Assembly: GCF_003323735.1 (NCBI RefSeq)
Contig: NZ_QOIM01000026.1
Coordinates: forward strand, 1-64,000
DNA: 64,000 nucleotides
Source: Streptomyces reniochalinae
GTDB taxonomy: Bacteria; Actinomycetota; Actinomycetes; Streptomycetales; Streptomycetaceae
Direction of reading: 5' to 3'
Within the stretch, counting starts at the first letter, position 1, and every line of letters begins with the position of its first letter. Position numbers and translations under genes: made by a program. Positions 1-7,908 of this stretch are shown here, in pieces. The notes below the pieces were generated by a model, which was not told the origin of the DNA, searched no databases, and saw nothing but the letters and a program-made list of their open reading frames with translations.

Positions 1-386
1 CCGACAAGGCCGACAAGAAGGCCGACAAGGCCGGCGAGAAGAAGGCCGAGAAGGGCAAGTCCTACCCCGACAACCTGGACGGCTGGATCCGTGAGGCCAA
101 GGCCATCATGGACAAGCACGACATCCCCGGCTCCTACGACAGCATCAAACGCAACATCATCCGCGAGTCCGCCGGTGACCCCAACGCCGTCAACGACTGG
201 GACGTCAACGCCCAGAAGGGCACCCCCTCCCGCGGCCTGCTCCAGGTGATCCAGCCCACCTTCGACCAGTACCACGTCAAGGGCACCCCCGATAAGCTCA
301 CCGACCCCGTCGCCAACATCGTCGCCGCCTGCAACTACGCAGCCGACCGCTACGGCACCATGGACAACGTCGACTCCGCCTACTGA
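1..386 (+). CDS. Lytic transglycosylase (SLT-fold), C-terminal part
   Basis: The reading frame is open from the window edge, so the start is missing. The visible 127 residues begin with a Lys/Ala/Asp-rich low-complexity linker (repeats of the KADK type). A soluble-lytic-transglycosylase-like domain follows: the segment IIRESAGDPNAVN carries the expected catalytic Glu, then comes GLLQV, then a C-terminal ACNYAADRYG motif typical of SLT domains. Proteins of this family cleave the glycan strands of peptidoglycan outside the membrane. The charged linker suggests a secreted protein with an N-terminal domain (signal peptide, perhaps LysM) lying to the left of the window. A strong hairpin terminator follows at 452-486. 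Confidence 0.85.
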   Translation, partial: DKADKKADKAGEKKAEKGKSYPDNLDGWIREAKAIMDKHDIPGSYDSIKRNIIRESAGDPNAVNDWDVNAQKGTPSRGLLQVIQPTFDQYHVKGTPDKLTDPVANIVAACNYAADRYGTMDNVDSAY

Positions 387-451
387 GCAGAAGGCCCCCA
401 GCCGACAACACCCCACACACCCAGCACACACGCACCACGCATGCGACACCC

Positions 452-486
452 CGAGCGGGTGGGAGGAACACCCTCCCACCCGCTCG
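452..486 (+). terminator. Hairpin terminator of the transglycosylase gene
   Basis: There is a perfect 15-bp inverted repeat (CGAGCGGGTGGGAGG and its complement) around the 5-nt loop AACAC. It lies 66 nt after the stop codon at 384-386. It also overlaps the far upstream ATG (441) of the next frame, which argues that the EamA gene starts later, at 540. Confidence 0.8.
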
Positions 487-539
487 CCGCGTATGCCCCG
501 CGTGGACATGCGGGATCCCGAGGTCTTCTACTGGAGGCC

Positions 540-1499
540 ATGAGTCCGCATCCGTCCTGGTCCCGTCTCCGTTCTGCCTCGTCACGCCTGGGTGGGGCCC
601 AGGCCGGGGCTCTGATGGGCGTCGCCTCGATGTCCACCGTCCAGCTCGGTTCCGCCCTGACGGTGCCGCTGTTCGACCGGCTCGGAGCGCCGGGCGCCGC
701 CGGACTGCGGCTGGCGTGGGCGGGCGTGCTCCTGCTGGTGCTGATACGGCCGCGCCGCCGCTCCTTCACCGGGAGGGACCTTTCGGCCTGCGCCGTGCTG
801 GGTGCCGTGACAGCGGGGATGATGCTGTTCTTCATGCTCGCGATCGACCGCCTGCCGCTGGGTACCGCGAGCGCGCTGGAGTTCCTGGGCCCCCTCGCGG
901 TCTCGCTGCTCGGGCCCGGGGGCGGACGCCTCCGCTGGACTGCCGCCGCCGCACTCGGCGTCGTACTGCTGACCGAGCCCTGGCACGGCGGTGTCGACGC
1001 GGCCGGAGTGGCTTGCGCGCTGGCCGCCGCCGCGTGCTGGGCCGCCTACATTCTGCTCACCCAGCGTGTCGGGGACCGCGTCACTGGGCTGAGCGGGCTG
1101 GCCGTCTCCATGCCCGTGGCCGGCCTCACCGGGCTCGCCGTGGCAGCCCCTTCGCTGGCCGACCGGCTCGCCTGGCAGCCGGTACTGATCATGCTGGGGC
1201 TGGCCGCGCTCAGCCCGGTACTGCCCTTCGCTCTGGAGTTCCTCGCGCTGCGCCGCCTGACCGCTTCCGCGTTCGGCACGCTGATGAGTCTGGAGCCGGC
1301 CTTCGCCGTGCTGATCGGCCTGCTGGTCCTCGGGCAGGTGCCGGGCCTCGGGCCCGCGGTCGGCGTCGCCTTCGTGGTGGCCGCGGGTATCGGCGCGACC
1401 CGCGCCGGTGCCCGTGAGGTCCTGCCCTCACCCGCCGCCGCGCTCGCGCCCGACCCCGCGCCCGACCCGGGCGAGCCGGCCCCCGCGTCGTCGGCATGA
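540..1499 (+). CDS. EamA/RhtA-family transporter (DMT superfamily)
   Basis: This is a 319-residue, very hydrophobic protein with about ten predicted membrane segments in two EamA repeats, the usual length and layout of RhtA/YdcZ-like drug/metabolite exporters. Landmarks include GTASALEFLGPLAVSL in the first repeat and ALRRLTASAFGTLMSLEPAFA in the second, which is the classical EamA signature. Such proteins export amino acids or other small metabolites; the substrate cannot be told from sequence. The start at 540 is preferred over the in-frame ATG at 441 because GGAGG sits just before it and the longer form would run through the upstream terminator. The C-terminus is an Ala/Pro-rich tail. It appears to be a single-gene unit. 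Confidence 0.85.
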   Translation: MSPHPSWSRLRSASSRLGGAQAGALMGVASMSTVQLGSALTVPLFDRLGAPGAAGLRLAWAGVLLLVLIRPRRRSFTGRDLSACAVLGAVTAGMMLFFMLAIDRLPLGTASALEFLGPLAVSLLGPGGGRLRWTAAAALGVVLLTEPWHGGVDAAGVACALAAAACWAAYILLTQRVGDRVTGLSGLAVSMPVAGLTGLAVAAPSLADRLAWQPVLIMLGLAALSPVLPFALEFLALRRLTASAFGTLMSLEPAFAVLIGLLVLGQVPGLGPAVGVAFVVAAGIGATRAGAREVLPSPAAALAPDPAPDPGEPAPASSA

Positions 1500-1643
1500 C
1501 GAGCGTGGAGAGGCGGGCCCGGCCGTGCCCGGGACACTGGACGGCACCTCCCCTGTCGCCCTGCGCCGCCCTGCTCCGCTGCGGCGGGTGCGGGGCGCGG
1601 ATCTGCTGCGGCAAGTGCGGGGCGCGGAGGTGGCGGGCCGCCC

Positions 1644-2345
1644 TCACGGACTCGGCGGCAGGAAGATCAGCCGGTCCGCGACCGCGTCCAGGTGCCGCGG
1701 CGGCAGGTCCGTCGTGACGGACAACTCGGCGACGGAGGAGAAGCCTCCGAGTTGGCCGCGTGCCCGCGCGACCTCCGCTGCGCGGGGCGCAGGGAGGTGC
1801 AGCGCCTCCGCCAGCGCGGTCTCCGGCACGTTGTTGACGTCCACCAGACCACCGTCGGGAAACGGGCGGTCGCCGAGGTCCACGCGGCCGATCCGCAACT
1901 CCAGAGCCTGCCGCGGGTCGGACGCGGCGAGAGCGCGAGCGGCCTCGCGCGCGGCCTGCGCGTCCCGTTGGGCGGCCAGGGCCTCGCGCTGCTTCTCCAG
2001 TAGGGGCCGGAACGTGTGGTGATCCGTGCCGTGCGGTCTCCACACGGCACCGCGGATCGCGAACGCGTGCCCGGTCCCGACGACGAGGTTGAAGAACATC
2101 CCCGCTCCGAAGACGGTTTCGCTGGTCGCGGACACGTCCGGGTCGACGGTGAAGACGAGCGCGGTCGCCGCGAGGTAGGGCGCCGTGGCCACCGCCTGCC
2201 ACCAGCGCTGCATGCGCGCCGCGGCGTGGATCATCATCGGCACCGTCGCGAAGCCGAGTGTGCACACGGGCAGTAGCGCCCACAGTGTCGTCAGTACGGC
2301 CCGCAGCAGGCGTGCACGCCTGATCGAGCGCTCCCAGTCGGCCAT
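1644..2345 (-). CDS. Membrane protein with C-terminal helix-hairpin-helix (ComEA-like) domain
   Basis: The protein has 233 residues. Residues about 14-95 hold two or three hydrophobic segments. Then comes a charged, Ala/Arg/Gln-rich, probably coiled-coil linker (about 115-145). The C-terminus is a helix-hairpin-helix domain: VDVNNVPETALAEALHL followed by GGFSSVAELS and a second, partial hairpin. The domain resembles the T2SS/ComEA HhH module that binds DNA non-specifically, although similar modules occur in many actinobacterial membrane proteins of unknown role. It is convergent with the EamA gene and divergent from the nuo operon. The function is unknown. Confidence 0.75.
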   Translation of the reverse strand: MADWERSIRRARLLRAVLTTLWALLPVCTLGFATVPMMIHAAARMQRWWQAVATAPYLAATALVFTVDPDVSATSETVFGAGMFFNLVVGTGHAFAIRGAVWRPHGTDHHTFRPLLEKQREALAAQRDAQAAREAARALAASDPRQALELRIGRVDLGDRPFPDGGLVDVNNVPETALAEALHLPAPRAAEVARARGQLGGFSSVAELSVTTDLPPRHLDAVADRLIFLPPSP

Positions 2346-2617
2346 GCTGCCCCCCGGTGCGGTTCCGCCGTCGGCCAGTCGGTACTGCCGTGGACGATTT
2401 TACGGACCCTGCCCGCGCTCGCCGCGTTCCCGAAAGACGCCGACACGCCTTCGTTACCGGCCTGTGCCACCGCGGTCCCACCACCGGGACGGACGGGGCG
2501 GTTGGCGCGCCACGACCCGAACGGCCGGGCGGGGGCCGGTCCTGTGGCGCGCCTTCCACGGGAGCAGGCGGGCAGCGGCGACCCTCGAGATCCGGCACGG
2601 ACACCCACGATTGGGCA

Positions 2618-2632
2618 TGCCCCCTAGGGGTA
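2618..2632. promoter_or_regulatory. CsoR/RicR-like palindrome upstream of nuoA
   Basis: The sequence TGCCC-CCTAG-GGGTA lies 39 nt before the nuoA start, with CCCCTAGGGG at its core. It matches the TACCC-N5-GGGTA architecture of copper-sensing CsoR/RicR operators with one mismatch. It is the only clear regulatory element in the 325-nt gap 2346-2670 between the divergent genes. No CsoR gene is in the window. The assignment is by motif only. Confidence 0.45.
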
Positions 2633-2670
2633 CACGCGCGCCGGACGGTCACCGTGGAAGGGAGCGGAAG

Positions 2671-3036
2671 GTGCTGAACGGCCCGGTGGGTGGCCTCGCC
2701 GCCGCGCTGTCGCTGTTGGCCGTGGTCCTGCTCGCGGTGGGCGGACTCCACGGGGTCTCCCGGCTGCTGCGGGTCTCGGCACAGCCGCTGTCCGCCGTCC
2801 CGTTCGGCTCGGGTCTTGAGCCGGCCGAGCACGCGGTCAGCCGGTTCCATGTGCGCTGGTACACGGTCACCATGCTCTTCCTGGCCTTCGACATGGAGAT
2901 GGTCTTCATGTACCCGTGGACGCGGGTGGTCTCCGCGGTGGGCCCCGGCGCGGTGATCGAGATGTTCGTCTTCTTGGGGATCCTCTTCGCCGGGGTGACG
3001 TACGCCTGGCGGGAAGGCGCTCTGCGATGGACCTGA
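2671..3036 (+). CDS. nuoA: NADH-quinone oxidoreductase subunit A-like (orphan complex I)
   Basis: This is a 121-residue protein with three membrane segments. The family landmark is RFHVRWYTVTMLFLAFDMEM followed by VFMYPW, matching the NuoA segment usually read as RF.VRFY..AMLF..FD.E..F.YPW. The conserved YECG motif in the quinone-cavity loop reads PFGSG here, so the Glu and Cys are missing. It starts with GTG after AGGGAGCGGAAG. It is the first gene of an eight-gene operon and overlaps the next start by 10 nt. In complex I this subunit helps join the peripheral arm to the membrane arm; here the peripheral arm is largely absent. Confidence 0.85.
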   Translation: MLNGPVGGLAAALSLLAVVLLAVGGLHGVSRLLRVSAQPLSAVPFGSGLEPAEHAVSRFHVRWYTVTMLFLAFDMEMVFMYPWTRVVSAVGPGAVIEMFVFLGILFAGVTYAWREGALRWT

Positions 3037-4238
3037 CGGGAGCCTTGCTGCGGGCGACGGCTGCCCGGCCGCACGTCCTGCTCGTGACCACGCCGGGCGG
3101 AACCGCGGTGCGCCTGGCAGCCGAGCGCCACCTGCGCCGCCTCGACGTGCCGACCGCCGGCACCCCCGCGGACGCCGACGTCCTGCTCGTCGCGGGCCCT
3201 GACTGCCCTTCTCTTGAACCGGCGTTCGACCGGCTGTGGCAGGACATGCCCGAGCCGCGCTGCCGGGACCGCGTACGGGGCGCGGACGCGGTCCCCGACG
3301 TCGTCGACGACTGCCGCACCGTGCTGGCGTCCGCGACCGGTCGACGCGGAACGGCCGCACACGTCCCGGCGGAGCGCCCGTCGGCCGAGTTGCCGATGGC
3401 GGAGGTGGGTCCTGACCGTGACGGGCTGACGCTGGACCGGCTGCACGTGCCGCTGGGCCCCTTGCTGTCCGACTGGCCGACGGGGCTGACGATCCGCCTC
3501 ACCATGCAGGGCGATGTCGTCGAACAGGCCCGCGTCGAGGGGCTGCCCGCGCAGGCGGCCACGCCCTCTCCCCCGTTCTGGGCGGAGCCCTGGCTGCGTG
3601 CGGAGGCCGGGGAGCAGGTGACGGTGGGCGCGGCCGCCCGGCGCCGGGCGGCCGCGCATCTCGACAGCCTGGCCCGGCTTCTGTCGGTGGCCGGGTGGCA
3701 GGCCGCGGCGACGACGGCCCGCCGGCTGCGGGACGAGCTGCTGACCGGCGCGGACGCCGCCGCCGTCAGGGCCCGCGTGGAGCGGTTCGCCCGCCGGGTC
3801 GGCCGGTCGAGGGTGCTGTACTGGCTGACCCGCGGAATCGGTGAGCTGACCGAGGCCGAGGCACGGCGCGTCGGCGCGCGCACCGGAAACGCGAGGCACG
3901 AGGTCGATGAGTGCGCCGGAACCGGCGCGGTGGAGACCGGGTTCGGCCCGGCGGAGGGCCGGGCCCGCGGTGATGTTCCCGCCCGGTACCGGGCCTGGCT
4001 CGCCTCCACCGTGCACGCCACGAGCCTGCTGGAGGACGCCAGCCCGCTGGGCGCCGACGGCGAGGGTCCGCGTGGGTGCGTGCGGGACGGCCTGAGGCCC
4101 TCGGCCGCCCTGGTCGCCGTCCTGCCTCAGCTGCTGCGGGGCGCTGAGCTGGCGGCGGCCCGGCTGATCGTCGCGAGCCTGGATCCCGACCCCGACGAGC
4201 TGGTGACCGCGGCACCGGGGGCAAGGGCCCATGGTTGA
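3027..4238 (+). CDS. Degenerate NuoB/NuoD-like fusion protein without Fe-S ligands
   Basis: The protein has 403 residues and no membrane segments. Residues about 48-78 (ADADVLLVAGPDCP to MPEPR) mirror NuoB's segment ADV.IVAG...DQMPEPK, but the CC pair is replaced (LLVTTPGGTAVRL, 17-30) and the later GSC and GCPPRP cysteines are not found. Residues about 138-171 (LHVPLGPLLSDW then LTIRLTMQGDVVEQARVE) mirror the NuoD start. Residues about 264-294 (LYWLTRGIGELTEAEARRVG to EVDE) and PARYRAWLASTVHATSLLED (318-337) mirror the NuoD region with TVGVG, R.SG..WDLR and the Ry..Rv.E helix. The likely role is a redox-inactive connecting subunit of a reduced complex I. It overlaps nuoA by 10 nt and nuoH by 8 nt. 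The relationship was inferred by eye. Confidence 0.6.
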   Translation: MDLTGALLRATAARPHVLLVTTPGGTAVRLAAERHLRRLDVPTAGTPADADVLLVAGPDCPSLEPAFDRLWQDMPEPRCRDRVRGADAVPDVVDDCRTVLASATGRRGTAAHVPAERPSAELPMAEVGPDRDGLTLDRLHVPLGPLLSDWPTGLTIRLTMQGDVVEQARVEGLPAQAATPSPPFWAEPWLRAEAGEQVTVGAAARRRAAAHLDSLARLLSVAGWQAAATTARRLRDELLTGADAAAVRARVERFARRVGRSRVLYWLTRGIGELTEAEARRVGARTGNARHEVDECAGTGAVETGFGPAEGRARGDVPARYRAWLASTVHATSLLEDASPLGADGEGPRGCVRDGLRPSAALVAVLPQLLRGAELAAARLIVASLDPDPDELVTAAPGARAHG

Positions 4239-5169
4239 GGCGGGAGGGTGGTGGTCGGTGCTGCTCGCCCCGGCTCTGCTCGTGACGGGGGCGCTGCTGG
4301 CGGTGGCCGCCGACACGTGTGCGGCCGCACAGCACGCGGGCCGTCGCCGCTCCCTCGGCACGGTCGGGCGGCGGCTGCTGGAGGTCCCGCGGCTGCTGAC
4401 GGCGCAGCCCCGCACCCTGCCGGCGGCCGACCGGCTGCTGTGGCGGCTCGGCGTGATCGTCGTCCCCGTGGGCGCCGTACTGTCCGTGCTGGTCGTTCCC
4501 TTCGGGCACCGTACCGTCGCCGACCTGTCGGTGGGCCTGGTCTGGTTCAACGCGATGGAGGTGCTCACCTGGGCGGGGCTCTGGCTGGCAGGCTGGGGCC
4601 CGAACTCCGCGTTCTCCCTGGTCGGCGGCTACCGTTTCGTCGCCCAAGGGCTGGCGTACGAGCTGCCGCTGATGTTCGCGCTGATCTCCGCGGCGACCGG
4701 GGCGCAGTCGCTGCGGCTCGGAGACGTCGTCGCGGCCCAGAGCGGCCTGTGGTTCGTGGTGTGGATGCCCGTCGCCTTTTTGGTCCATCTCGCGGGAGTG
4801 CTGGCCTTCGCCTTTCTGGGGCCGTTCGCCTACCCGGCAGGCCGCGATCTGGCCGGCGGCGTACTGGCTGAGGTCTCCGGGGTGGACCGGCTGCTGCTCC
4901 AGGCGGGCCGGTGGCTGTGGCTGACGGCCGGAGCCGCGATGGCGGTGCCGCTGTTCCTCGGCGGTGGCAACGGGCCGGTGCTGCCCGCCTGGGCGTGGTC
5001 GCTGTTCAAGACGCTGGCGGTGCTGGGCCTGCTGGTGTACGGGATGCGCCGGGTGCCGGTGGTGCGCGCCGACCGCTATGTGGAGCTCGCCTGGCTGGTG
5101 TTGATGCCGTTGACGATGGTGCAGGTGCTGGCCGTGGCGCTGGTCGTACTGGTCCGCCAAGGAGGTTGA
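4231..5169 (+). CDS. nuoH: NADH-quinone oxidoreductase subunit H-like
   Basis: This 312-residue polytopic protein has about eight membrane segments. It matches NuoH at WGPNSAFSLVGGYRFVAQGLAYE-type residues (about 125-148), at the TM1-2 region (PRTLPAADRLLWRLG to VVPFG) and at the C-terminal FKTLAVLGLLVYGMRR. The first-loop signature GPNRVGP is absent, and the usual quinone-site loop with PFDLPEAE..L.AG...E.SG is altered to AYPAGRDLAGGVLAEVSG, keeping only the last part. The gene starts at ATG inside the end of the previous gene (8-nt overlap), so translation is probably coupled. In complex I this subunit forms the quinone channel; the losses suggest altered or absent quinone chemistry. Confidence 0.8.
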   Translation: MVEAGGWWSVLLAPALLVTGALLAVAADTCAAAQHAGRRRSLGTVGRRLLEVPRLLTAQPRTLPAADRLLWRLGVIVVPVGAVLSVLVVPFGHRTVADLSVGLVWFNAMEVLTWAGLWLAGWGPNSAFSLVGGYRFVAQGLAYELPLMFALISAATGAQSLRLGDVVAAQSGLWFVVWMPVAFLVHLAGVLAFAFLGPFAYPAGRDLAGGVLAEVSGVDRLLLQAGRWLWLTAGAAMAVPLFLGGGNGPVLPAWAWSLFKTLAVLGLLVYGMRRVPVVRADRYVELAWLVLMPLTMVQVLAVALVVLVRQGG

Positions 5170-5171
5170 GA

Positions 5172-5732
5172 GTGGACGCGGTGGTGCTGTGGAGCCTGGG
5201 CGTGGTGGCGCTCGCCTGCGCGGTCGCGGTGTTCGTCTGCGACTCGATGGCCCGGGCCACCTTCGCGCTGCTGGGTTCGCTGGTGTGCGTCGGCGGCGTG
5301 GTGCTCGTGCTCGGACTTCCCTACCTGGGCGTGGTGATCGTGCTGATGATGGTCATGGAGATGGTCGTGATGGCCGTCTTCATGATCGCCTACATGATGA
5401 ACCCCGCCGGTCTGATGCCCATGTCGATGCTGCACAACCAGCGCGGCGCGCTCGCGCTCAGCGCCGCGGTGTTCGCGTCGCTGACCGCCGCCGTCTTCCT
5501 GGTGCCCTGGCCGCACCGGAGGGGGTCCCCGCCGCGCGACACGACGTTCCAGGTGGGGAAGGCGCTGATGGGCGAGCAGATGCTGACGATGATCGTGCTC
5601 GGTTTCGTGCTGCTGGCCACCATGGTCGCGGCCACCGTCCTGGCCCTGCGCCGTGGCCGCTACGACCGTCTCGGCGACGGCCTCGACCGGCGCCCTGCCC
5701 GGGATCCGGCCGGTGGAGGGGTCGGCCGATGA
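5172..5732 (+). CDS. nuoJ: NADH-quinone oxidoreductase subunit J-like
   Basis: This is a 186-residue protein with about five membrane segments. The third segment (GLPYLGVVIVLMMVMEMVVM) corresponds to NuoJ's YVGAVMVLFLFVVM, keeping the key Tyr-x-Gly of the pi-bulge helix but placing an extra Glu inside the membrane. It starts with GTG, 3 nt after nuoH, preceded by a strong AAGGAGG. It overlaps nuoK by 4 nt (ATGA). The C-terminus is Arg-rich and short. It is expected to link the proton half-channels between NuoA/H and NuoK/L. Confidence 0.85.
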   Translation: MDAVVLWSLGVVALACAVAVFVCDSMARATFALLGSLVCVGGVVLVLGLPYLGVVIVLMMVMEMVVMAVFMIAYMMNPAGLMPMSMLHNQRGALALSAAVFASLTAAVFLVPWPHRRGSPPRDTTFQVGKALMGEQMLTMIVLGFVLLATMVAATVLALRRGRYDRLGDGLDRRPARDPAGGGVGR

Positions 5733-6034
5733 CCTTCGAGTCGGTGTTCGTCCTCGCGGCAGGACTGTTCTCCGTCGGCCTGTTCGGCGCGCTGTCCCAG
5801 CAGTCCATCGTCATGATCATGATGGGCATCGAGCTGATGATCGGCGGGATCGTCGTGGCCGCGGCCGACTTCTGGCACTTCCTGGCTCCGGCCGCCGCTG
5901 ACGGCCAGGTCGTCATCGTGGCCGCGGTGGTGGCGATGGCGGTGGAGATGGCCATGGGCTTCGCCGTCACCACCGCCCTCTACCGCGCCCGCCAGGTGGA
6001 CACGACCGACATGGCCCAGGAGCTGAAAGGGTGA
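5729..6034 (+). CDS. nuoK: NADH-quinone oxidoreductase subunit K-like
   Basis: This is a 101-residue protein of three membrane segments, the standard NuoK size. Both conserved membrane glutamates are present by eye: one in MMGIELMIGG (TM2) and one in VAMAVEMAMGFA (TM3). The intervening DGQV motif is also kept. It starts at ATG overlapping the nuoJ stop and itself overlaps the nuoL start by 4 nt. Conservation of both glutamates shows that the ion-translocating core of this subunit is under selection even though electron-transfer parts of the operon are lost. Confidence 0.88.
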   Translation: MTFESVFVLAAGLFSVGLFGALSQQSIVMIMMGIELMIGGIVVAAADFWHFLAPAAADGQVVIVAAVVAMAVEMAMGFAVTTALYRARQVDTTDMAQELKG

Positions 6035-7902
6035 GCGCGCTGCTGTGGGCGCTGATCGCTCTCCCCCTGGGTGCGGGGGCCGTGCTGCTCGTGAGCGGAC
6101 GCCGCTGGAACGCCCTCGCCCCCGGGATCGGACTCGCGGCCGCGGCCGGCACCTTCGGGCTCGCCGTCGCCTCCGCGCTGCTCCGGCCCGAGGCGAGCGC
6201 CCCGCTGTTCGCCGGGGTACGGGCCGGGCTGCGGGTCGACGGCCTCTCTGCGGTCCTCGTGGTCGCGGTCGCGGCGGTCACCACGGCGGTGCTCGTCGCC
6301 TCGCCCGGGGGGCTGGGGCCGCGGGACAACCGGGGGCGGTTCTTCGGGCTGATGCTGCTGTTCGCCGGTGCGATGACGGTCACGGTCACCGCGACCACCC
6401 TTCCCCTGCTGCTCATGGCCTGGGAGGTCATGGGGGCGACCAGTTGGGCGCTGATCGGCTACTGGTGGCGCCGGCCGGACCGGGTGCGGGCGGCCGACAC
6501 CGCGTTTTTGACCACGCGCGCCGCCGACCTGGGCCTCTACCTCGCCGCGGGCGCCGCCGTGGCCGGCGGGGTGGGCTCCTTGGACCTCACCGCGCTGACC
6601 GGGGCTGAGGGAGGGTGGCTGCACGTGGCGTGCGCGGGCCTCGTCATCGCGGCGCTGGGCAAGTCGGCACAGCTGCCGTTCTCGTTCTGGCTCTCGCACG
6701 CGATGCGCGGCCCCGGTCCGGTCTCCGCGCTGCTGCACTCGGCCACCATGGTCGCCGCGGGCGCCTACCTGCTGCTGCGCCTGCGTCCCCTGCTGGTGGC
6801 CACCGGGTGGGCCGCTCCCCTGGTCGCCTGGGCGGGCGGCGTGACCGCGCTGGCTCTCGGCGTGGTCGCCGTGGCGCAGCGGGATCTCAAGCAGCTGCTG
6901 GCGGCGTCGACGTGTTCCCAGGTCGGCTTCATGGTGCTGGCCGCAGGTGTCGGGGCTCCGGCCGGGGGCACGCTGCAACTCCTCGCGCACGCCGCCGCGA
7001 AGTCGGCGCTGTTCCTGGCCGCCGGGGCCTGGCTGACGTCGCTGGGCACCGAGCAACTGCCCGCACTGCGCGGGGCCGTGCGCCGTCACCCGCTGATGGG
7101 GGCCGGGTTCGTGGCCGGCGCGCTGGCGCTGGCGGGGCTGCCGCCGCTGTCGCTGTGGGTGGCCAAGGACGAGGTCCTGGCCGCTGTCCGCGCGCAGAGC
7201 CTGGGGCTGTACGCCCTCGGCCTCGCCGCTGCCGCCGTCGCCGCCGGCTACAGCGTCAAGGCCCTGTGGTACGTCACCCGCCCGCCGCCGCACGACCACG
7301 GCGGCGGGCGGCGGCGCGGGACCCGGGGGCTCGGCCGCTCGGTGTCCACGCCTGTGGTGGTGCTCGCGGCAGCCGCCGTGTTCCTGGGCGCGGCGGCGCT
7401 GCCAGGCCTTTCAGGACCGCTGCGCGGCGTCGTCGGGGGCGACCGGGGACGCACCCCCGCCCCGTGGGAGATGGGGCTCTCGGCAGCTGTCGCCCTGGCC
7501 GCGGCGGGCGCCGCCTGGTGGTGGACGACGCGCTCCGCCCACTCCACCCGCACGGCGTCGCCCGCACAGCGGTGGGCGGCCGGCTGGCTCTGCACGGAAC
7601 GGGCCGCCCGTGCGGTGCTGGTGCGGCCCGTGCTCGCGCTGGCACGGGCGCTGGCCGCGTTCGACGACCGCGCCGTCGACGGGGCCGTACGCCACCTCGC
7701 GCGCGGTGGCCTGGCGTTGGCGCGGGGCGCCGCACGGGCCGACGACCGTGGTGTCGACGGCGCCGTGCGGGCAGTGGCGTACGGCTGCCGCCGGCTCGGC
7801 GCGTGGGCGCGCAGACCACAGACCGGACTGCTGCACCAGTACTACGCCCAGGCCGTCGTCGGTTTCACACTGCTGCTCTCGATCGTGCTGTTGGTGAGGT
7901 AA
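6031..7902 (+). CDS. nuoL: NADH-quinone oxidoreductase subunit L-like antiporter
   Basis: This is a 623-residue antiporter-like subunit with about 14-16 membrane segments. Family landmarks are WEVMGATSWALIGYWW (TM5 with the expected Glu), GKSAQLPFSFWLSHAM followed by GPGPVSALLHSATMVAAG, DLKQLLAASTCSQVGFM and HAAAKSALFLAAGAWL. The C-terminal part (about 520-600) corresponds to the lateral amphipathic helix region and contains two copies of DDR-x-VDGAVR. The last hydrophobic segment TGLLHQYYAQAVVGF is typical of NuoL C-termini. It starts with GTG overlapping nuoK and is followed 6 nt later by nuoM. It should carry out proton (or sodium) translocation. Confidence 0.9.
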   Translation: MSALLWALIALPLGAGAVLLVSGRRWNALAPGIGLAAAAGTFGLAVASALLRPEASAPLFAGVRAGLRVDGLSAVLVVAVAAVTTAVLVASPGGLGPRDNRGRFFGLMLLFAGAMTVTVTATTLPLLLMAWEVMGATSWALIGYWWRRPDRVRAADTAFLTTRAADLGLYLAAGAAVAGGVGSLDLTALTGAEGGWLHVACAGLVIAALGKSAQLPFSFWLSHAMRGPGPVSALLHSATMVAAGAYLLLRLRPLLVATGWAAPLVAWAGGVTALALGVVAVAQRDLKQLLAASTCSQVGFMVLAAGVGAPAGGTLQLLAHAAAKSALFLAAGAWLTSLGTEQLPALRGAVRRHPLMGAGFVAGALALAGLPPLSLWVAKDEVLAAVRAQSLGLYALGLAAAAVAAGYSVKALWYVTRPPPHDHGGGRRRGTRGLGRSVSTPVVVLAAAAVFLGAAALPGLSGPLRGVVGGDRGRTPAPWEMGLSAAVALAAAGAAWWWTTRSAHSTRTASPAQRWAAGWLCTERAARAVLVRPVLALARALAAFDDRAVDGAVRHLARGGLALARGAARADDRGVDGAVRAVAYGCRRLGAWARRPQTGLLHQYYAQAVVGFTLLLSIVLLVR

Positions 7903-7908
7903 TCGTCC

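Noticed and set aside
441..539. N-terminal extension of the EamA protein from the ATG at 441
   Set aside because: It is encoded across a perfect 15-bp terminator hairpin and has no membrane or family character; a start at 540 has a ribosome site.
1210..3360. Long minus-strand open frame of about 716 codons
   Set aside because: It is Arg/Pro/Gly-rich shadow of real genes on both strands, with codon bias in the wrong frame.
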